Assembly: GCA_017881705.1 (NCBI GenBank)
Contig: JADGQP010000005.1
Span: 1 to 9,477 of the forward strand
Direction: 5' to 3'
DNA length: 9,477 bases
Source: Christensenellaceae bacterium
GTDB taxonomy: Bacteria > Bacillota > Clostridia > Christensenellales > Aristaeellaceae
Shown here: piece by piece, positions 6,156-9,477 of the stretch
How the letters are laid out: each line of letters opens with the position of its first letter
How positions within the stretch are numbered: position 1 is the stretch's first letter
Notes under the pieces: generated by a model
Told to the model about the DNA's origin: nothing
Database searches by the model: none
The model's input: only the letters and a program-made list of their open reading frames with translations
Translations under genes and position numbers: made by a program

Positions 6156-7439
6156 ATGCGGCTCAGAAAGAAGGATGGAAAGTTGCGCACGCAAACCTAT
6201 CCGGCACAGGCGTTTGACGCCATGCAGTTTTTCTACGGCGATGTGCAACCGCCGCGCATACGTTGCCGTATCCGTTTTTACGAACGGCTGGACACAGCCG
6301 CCCTGCGAAACGCCGTAAACGCGACCCTGCGTGCCCACCCACTGCTGGCCTGCGTGTTCAATGCGCGGCGCCACCGCTGGGAGGCGGCGGGTTTTACCGC
6401 CGGCGATGTGGTGTGCGAATTTGACGGCGGGGGCGATGTTCTTGTTCAGGAATGCCTACTGGCTTCCATTGATGAAACGCGCGAACCTCAGCTGAAACTA
6501 TTCTTAATCCACCAGGTCGGTGGCGACGAGCTGTGTGCCGTAATCAACCATATGGTTTGCGACGGCGCAGGCTTTAAGGAAGCCCTATATGAGCTGGCTA
6601 AGTTTTATAGCTGTTTGATAACAGGTGGAAATTCGCTCCCTCTGCCGGACATGCCGGGTGGCCGGAGCTTTCGCCGACTTATCAAACCGCTTGGCTTGCG
6701 TGTCCGCCTGAAAGCGCTAGGGTCTCCCGCGCGTCCCTGCAAGCGCTGTTCTGCGCCGCTCATCCCGTTTCACGGCGGCCCCGGCCGTCCCGTGCTGGTA
6801 ACGGAGCGCCTTGAAACGGAAACCTTTTCTTCCTTATATGCATATGCAAAAAATCACGGAGCCAGTATGAACGATATACTGCTGACCGCGACTTTGCGCG
6901 CCCTGCACGGTATAATCGGGCGGGACGTGGTAACGTTGCCCTGCCCGGTTGATCTGCGCAGGTTCGCTGTGCCGGGGCAGCGGTTTGACCTGTGCAACCT
7001 TACGGGCAACTATTGGTGCAGCCTCGACCTGCATACGCCCGAACCGTTTGCCGATACTCTGCGCCGGGTTGCCACGCAGATGCGGGCGCAAAAAAACAGC
7101 GTCGCCTGCCTGAAGGAGCCGATGCTGTTTCACACGCTGTATGCGATATTGCCGTTTAGTCTGCTGCGCAGGCTGTTTCCCCGCTTGGGCGGCGTGCCGG
7201 TAACCTCCTTTTCCAATTTGGGCGTGCTTAGCGAGGAGCGCCTCCGTTTTGCGGGCTGTGAAATCGCGGACGCGTTTCTGGCTACGGCGGTGAAGCGCCC
7301 GCCTTATTACCAACTGTCCCTGTCCACCTGGCGGGGCGTATGCACGTTATCCAGCTGTATAGACGCGTCGACGGAGGATACGGAAGTGGCCAGGCAAGTG
7401 CTGATAAAGGTGATAGACGAGATCAAAGCAAGCCGATAA
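6156..7439 (+). CDS. Condensation-domain-like acyltransferase (HxxxDG family), 427 aa
   Basis: The protein belongs to the chloramphenicol acetyltransferase-like fold that includes NRPS condensation domains, PapA/alcohol acyltransferases and wax ester synthases. The active-site motif reads NHMVCDGAGF (res. 131-140), with His132 as the expected general base. The second half has MNDILLTATLRAL (238-250), CPVDLRR (263-269) and SFSNLG (351-356), as in stand-alone acyltransferases. The length of about 430 residues is that of a complete two-lobe enzyme. No carrier-protein or adenylation domain is fused, so the acyl donor is probably a CoA or carrier thioester, and the acceptor an alcohol or amine; neither can be named. 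The ATG at 6156 is chosen; a TTG lies directly before it. The ribosome site is weak (AAGG at 6141, AGG at 6150). It is monocistronic, with a strong promoter at 6094-6122. Confidence 0.82.
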   Translation: MRLRKKDGKLRTQTYPAQAFDAMQFFYGDVQPPRIRCRIRFYERLDTAALRNAVNATLRAHPLLACVFNARRHRWEAAGFTAGDVVCEFDGGGDVLVQECLLASIDETREPQLKLFLIHQVGGDELCAVINHMVCDGAGFKEALYELAKFYSCLITGGNSLPLPDMPGGRSFRRLIKPLGLRVRLKALGSPARPCKRCSAPLIPFHGGPGRPVLVTERLETETFSSLYAYAKNHGASMNDILLTATLRALHGIIGRDVVTLPCPVDLRRFAVPGQRFDLCNLTGNYWCSLDLHTPEPFADTLRRVATQMRAQKNSVACLKEPMLFHTLYAILPFSLLRRLFPRLGGVPVTSFSNLGVLSEERLRFAGCEIADAFLATAVKRPPYYQLSLSTWRGVCTLSSCIDASTEDTEVARQVLIKVIDEIKASR

Positions 7440-7459
7440 AACCTTAATGATTTTACCCC

Positions 7460-8611
7460 TTATCTCCCGAACGCCGCTTTTGCGCGCGCCATGCGCGTGG
7501 TAACCTTCACCCCGAAGGGGCAGCGTTTTTCGCAGGCGCGGCAGTTGAGGCAATCCGCGGCGGTCGCGGGCAGCGACAGGTAATGTTCTTGCAGGGTGGC
7601 GGCTGGCACCCCGTCCAGCTCGCACAGATCCAGATATTTGTTCACCTCGGCAATGTCGATATGCGCCGGGCAGGGCAGGCAATGGTTGCAGTACATGCAG
7701 CGCCCGTCCAGCGTGCCCTGCTCTCTGTGCATGAGTACCGGAACGAAGTCCTTTTCTTCTTCTGAGGCAGTGTAATAGGCGAAAGCCTCGTCCACCTCCC
7801 GTACGGTCTGCATGCCCAGCATCACGGCCGCCACCGCCGGGCGGGACAGCGCATAATGCAGGCATTGCGGCACGGTCATGGCTGCCCCATAAGGCGAGCG
7901 TTCCGTCGTAAGCAGAAACCCTGCCGCCAGCGCTTTCATTACCGTGATGGCAACGCCGTTTGCCTCACAGGCTCGGTACAGGCTCTGCCGTTCGGGTCGT
8001 ATGCCCGCAAGCCCGCTGAAATCGGGCTTGTCGACGTAGTACGACCATATTTCCTGCTCCGGGGGCAGCAGATCGTACAGGGGATTAACGGAGAACATCA
8101 GCACGTCAATCAGCCCGCTGTTGACCGCGGCAAGCGCCGTGACCGGGTTATGACTGGACAGCCCCACTGAGTGGAGGACGCCTTGTTTTTTTAGCTCGGC
8201 CACATACGCCATCGTGGGTGAAGCGATAAACGCCTCCCAATCCTTTGGATCATCCAGGTTGTGGATAAACCCGATATCGATATAATCCGTGTTCAGGCGC
8301 GTCAGCAGGTCGTCGAAGTTGCGGCGGCAAACGTCTGCTTCCCGCTGCACGGCGTACTGCCCATCCGCCCATACGGAGCCGATGTGCCCCTGGAGCTTCA
8401 CCTGTTTGCGGCAGCCTGAAAGGGCATGGCCGATATAGGTTCGCACATTGGGCTCGGACATAAATACGTCCAAAAAGTCGACGCCCTTTTCCAGCGCCCT
8501 CGCCACCACGTCGCGAACCAGACTTTCCTCTTTGCCCTGCAGATGCTCGCAGCCAAGCGCCAATTCGTTTACCCGGATGCCTGTGCGGCCTAACATACGG
8601 CTGTTATCCAT
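7460..8611 (-). CDS. Aldo/keto reductase with two C-terminal [4Fe-4S] cluster motifs, 383 aa
   Basis: Residues about 5-280 are an aldo/keto reductase TIM barrel. It begins MLGRTGIRVNELALGC, has DYIDIGFIHN (109-118) with the catalytic-type His117, the strand VGLSSHNP (149-156), and RPAVAAVMLGMQTVREVDEA (257-276). A ferredoxin-like tail has CMYCNHCLPCP (305-315) and CLNCRACEKRCP (354-365), which should hold two [4Fe-4S] clusters. This fused architecture is common in anaerobes and suggests cytosolic electron transfer between NAD(P)H or a ferredoxin and an unknown carbonyl or other substrate. Asp48 of the usual tetrad is present, but the Tyr and Lys are not at the expected places (DVFMSEP at 48-54; LQGHIG at 73-78). 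The start at 8611 has AGAAGG about 10 nt upstream, a spaced and moderate site. It is convergent with the acyltransferase gene, 20 nt away. Confidence 0.9.
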   Translation of the reverse strand: MDNSRMLGRTGIRVNELALGCEHLQGKEESLVRDVVARALEKGVDFLDVFMSEPNVRTYIGHALSGCRKQVKLQGHIGSVWADGQYAVQREADVCRRNFDDLLTRLNTDYIDIGFIHNLDDPKDWEAFIASPTMAYVAELKKQGVLHSVGLSSHNPVTALAAVNSGLIDVLMFSVNPLYDLLPPEQEIWSYYVDKPDFSGLAGIRPERQSLYRACEANGVAITVMKALAAGFLLTTERSPYGAAMTVPQCLHYALSRPAVAAVMLGMQTVREVDEAFAYYTASEEEKDFVPVLMHREQGTLDGRCMYCNHCLPCPAHIDIAEVNKYLDLCELDGVPAATLQEHYLSLPATAADCLNCRACEKRCPFGVKVTTRMARAKAAFGR

Positions 8612-8655
8612 TTTAACCCGACCTTCTCATTCTATATATTAAAGGAATACCTTAA

Positions 8656-8784
8656 TCCATACCGGCGGGCGCTGCGCAGAGGACAACTCTTTTTAGGGTT
8701 AGCCTCAAGCTGTATCAACAGCTTGGTTTTCACGAGGTGCCCAAGGGTCGAAAGCCCGTCGACTGTATTCGTATTACCCTATAG
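8656..8784 (+). pseudogene. Remnant of a GNAT acetyltransferase C-terminus
   Basis: Frame 8701-8784 reads SLKLYQQLGFHEVPKGRKP, then VDCIRITL and a TAG stop. The LYxxLGF motif is the hallmark of the last part of GNAT N-acetyltransferases (acetyl-CoA binding region and final strands). The same frame stays open leftward to about 8656, after a TAA at 8653-8655, but the rest of the ~150-residue domain is missing and no start or ribosome site precedes it. I read this as the surviving tail of a deleted gene. Confidence 0.6.
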
Positions 8785-9142
8785 TACCGGGCGTGGAGCT
8801 TTCGGCTAAGCTGCAAACGAACCCTTATCATAGCATTCTTTCTCTTTTTCTGGCAACCCTATGCGAATGCAGCGAAATGCCTCGGACTTTAAAGGTTTGA
8901 GATCTGCTGCGAACAACGGAGCGGTTTATTATCATATTTTATTATATCAAATTGAGGTTGTGGTGTGCAAGCGCGGGTTTATGGGTACCGGCATGGACAA
9001 AAAACGGAGCACGGAGGGGAAGCCGGAAGAAACGGACAGTATAATCTATAAGAACAGAGATCACGTTTGCAAATCCATCCCAAACCTGAAAACTGCATAC
9101 GAATAACAAGAATTTGCATCTCCGGCCGATTCATCACAGGAA
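8785..9142. other. Gene-poor, AT-richer spacer with no confident gene
   Basis: The base composition is visibly richer in A and T than in the flanking genes, especially near 8925-8955. A frame of 81 codons on the plus strand (8861-9106) has no ribosome site, an unconvincing composition and no motif I recognise, so I do not call it. An inverted repeat links 8749-8758 (CGAAAGCCCG, inside the GNAT remnant) with CGGGC (8788-8792) and GCTTTCG (8798-8804). It lacks a T-run and is probably not an active terminator. Confidence 0.5.
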
Positions 9143-9171
9143 TTGACACCGGGAATGCAATTATTTTGAAT
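9143..9171 (+). promoter_or_regulatory. Upstream candidate promoter of the sugar-binding protein gene
   Basis: A perfect TTGACA (9143-9148) is followed by 17 nt and TTGAAT (9166-9171, 4 of 6). The -35 box lies inside a short inverted repeat, AATTG (9141-9145) and CAATT (9158-9162), that could be an operator. Confidence 0.4.
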
Positions 9172-9200
9172 TTACTTCGTTCTCCTCCAGATTTTATACT
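9171..9200 (+). promoter_or_regulatory. Proximal candidate promoter of the sugar-binding protein gene
   Basis: TTTACT (9171-9176), an 18-nt spacer and TATACT (9195-9200, 5 of 6) lie just ahead of the ribosome site. The leader would be about 28 nt. The better -10 box favours this one over the upstream candidate, and both may be used. Confidence 0.5.
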
Positions 9201-9219
9201 ATAGATGAAAAATACCCAT

Positions 9220-9228
9220 AAGGAGGAG
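9220..9228 (+). promoter_or_regulatory. Strong ribosome binding site of the sugar-binding protein gene
   Basis: AAGGAGGAG lies 6 nt before the ATG at 9235. Its strength fits a highly expressed transport binding protein. Confidence 0.85.
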
Positions 9229-9234
9229 ATTCAA

Positions 9235-9477
9235 ATGAGAAGGAATTCCGTAAACGTACTGGTCAGTATCGTCCTGGTGGCGGCCATGCTGTTTGGCTGC
9301 GTATACTCGGCGACCGCGGACACGGCCAAGAAGGCCGGCGTCTGCTGGTATCAGTTCTCGGACACGTTCATTTCCAACGCGCGCCAGACGCTGCTCAACA
9401 TCGCCGATGCCGACAAGACCATCTCGATCACTGATGCGGACAGCACCAACGACCAGAGCGTTCAGGCCGACAACATC
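9235..9477 (+). CDS. MglB-like galactose-type sugar ABC transporter substrate-binding lipoprotein, N-terminal part
   Basis: Only the first 81 residues are in the window. MRRNSVNV followed by a hydrophobic stretch (8-20) is an export signal, and MLFGC (18-22) is a plausible lipobox with Cys22 as the lipid-anchored residue. SATA (25-28) would be an alternative signal peptidase I site. The mature start, AGVCWYQFSDTFISNARQTL, and the later DADSTNDQSVQADNI match periplasmic-binding-protein type I proteins of the MglB (galactose/methyl-galactoside) kind, where this region forms the first strand, the first helix and part of the sugar pocket. It would capture sugar outside the membrane and pass it to an ABC permease and ATPase expected downstream. 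The strong ribosome site and tandem promoters fit high or regulated expression. The sugar could differ from galactose. Confidence 0.85.
   Translation, partial: MRRNSVNVLVSIVLVAAMLFGCVYSATADTAKKAGVCWYQFSDTFISNARQTLLNIADADKTISITDADSTNDQSVQADNI

Noticed and set aside
7440..7459. Possible shared terminator between the convergent acyltransferase and reductase genes
   Set aside because: The 20-nt gap has no stem with a T-run. I could not support a terminator.
8639..8655. TTAAAGGAATACCTTAA palindrome-like site upstream of the aldo/keto reductase
   Set aside because: Only AAGG/CCTT pairs cleanly, and the longer arms need an unpaired base. The nearby -10-like TATAGA has no acceptable -35 partner, so neither an operator nor a promoter is called.
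8749..8804. Inverted repeat CGAAAGCCCG / CGGGC-n5-GCTTTCG as a terminator
   Set aside because: The loop is long, the right arm has a 5-nt bulge and no T-run follows. It overlaps a gene remnant and may be chance.
8861..9106. Rightward open frame of 81 codons
   Set aside because: There is no ribosome site at its ATG or at the inner ATGs, no recognisable motif, and it lies in an AT-rich spacer. It is more likely chance.

Overview
The window looks like chromosomal DNA from a GC-rich, low-oxygen Gram-positive bacterium of the Clostridia (Christensenellales or Oscillospirales type). That is inferred from strong AGGAGG-type ribosome sites, a long-form clostridial PRPP synthetase, an aldo/keto reductase-ferredoxin fusion, an MglB-like lipoprotein and tight operons. 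I see no phage, transposase, CRISPR array, rRNA or tRNA.

Layout. (1) 1-838, minus: the N-terminal 279 residues of ribose-phosphate pyrophosphokinase, with its own promoter at 886-914. (2) About 993-1390: an intergenic array of 81-bp tandem repeats, each built from three diverged ~27-bp sub-units. Because 81 is a multiple of three, it leaves spurious reading frames open on both strands. (3) 1412-6005, minus: a compact four-gene operon, transcribed in the order M20-peptidase-like protein, 852-residue GT-C-type membrane glycosyltransferase with a large hydrophilic insert, 71-residue unknown protein, GtrA-family membrane protein. (4) 6006-6155: a divergent control region with a near-consensus promoter reading right. 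(5) 6156-7439, plus: a condensation-domain (HxxxDG) acyltransferase. (6) 7460-8611, minus: an aldo/keto reductase with two C-terminal [4Fe-4S] motifs, convergent with the acyltransferase. (7) 8612-9234: a gene-poor stretch holding a decayed GNAT acetyltransferase tail and a promoter region. (8) 9235-9477, plus: the start of a galactose-type sugar-binding lipoprotein of an ABC importer, running off the window.

The four-gene operon resembles a gtr-type glycan-modification module: a lipid-linked sugar flippase-like protein (GtrA) with a polytopic glycosyltransferase, but no GtrB-like lipid-sugar synthase nearby. Its first gene has the M20 carboxypeptidase fold but appears to have lost most metal ligands and the catalytic glutamate, so it is probably a pseudoenzyme. 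This operon and the nested repeat array are the two most unusual things here. The aldo/keto reductase also lacks two of the four standard catalytic residues.
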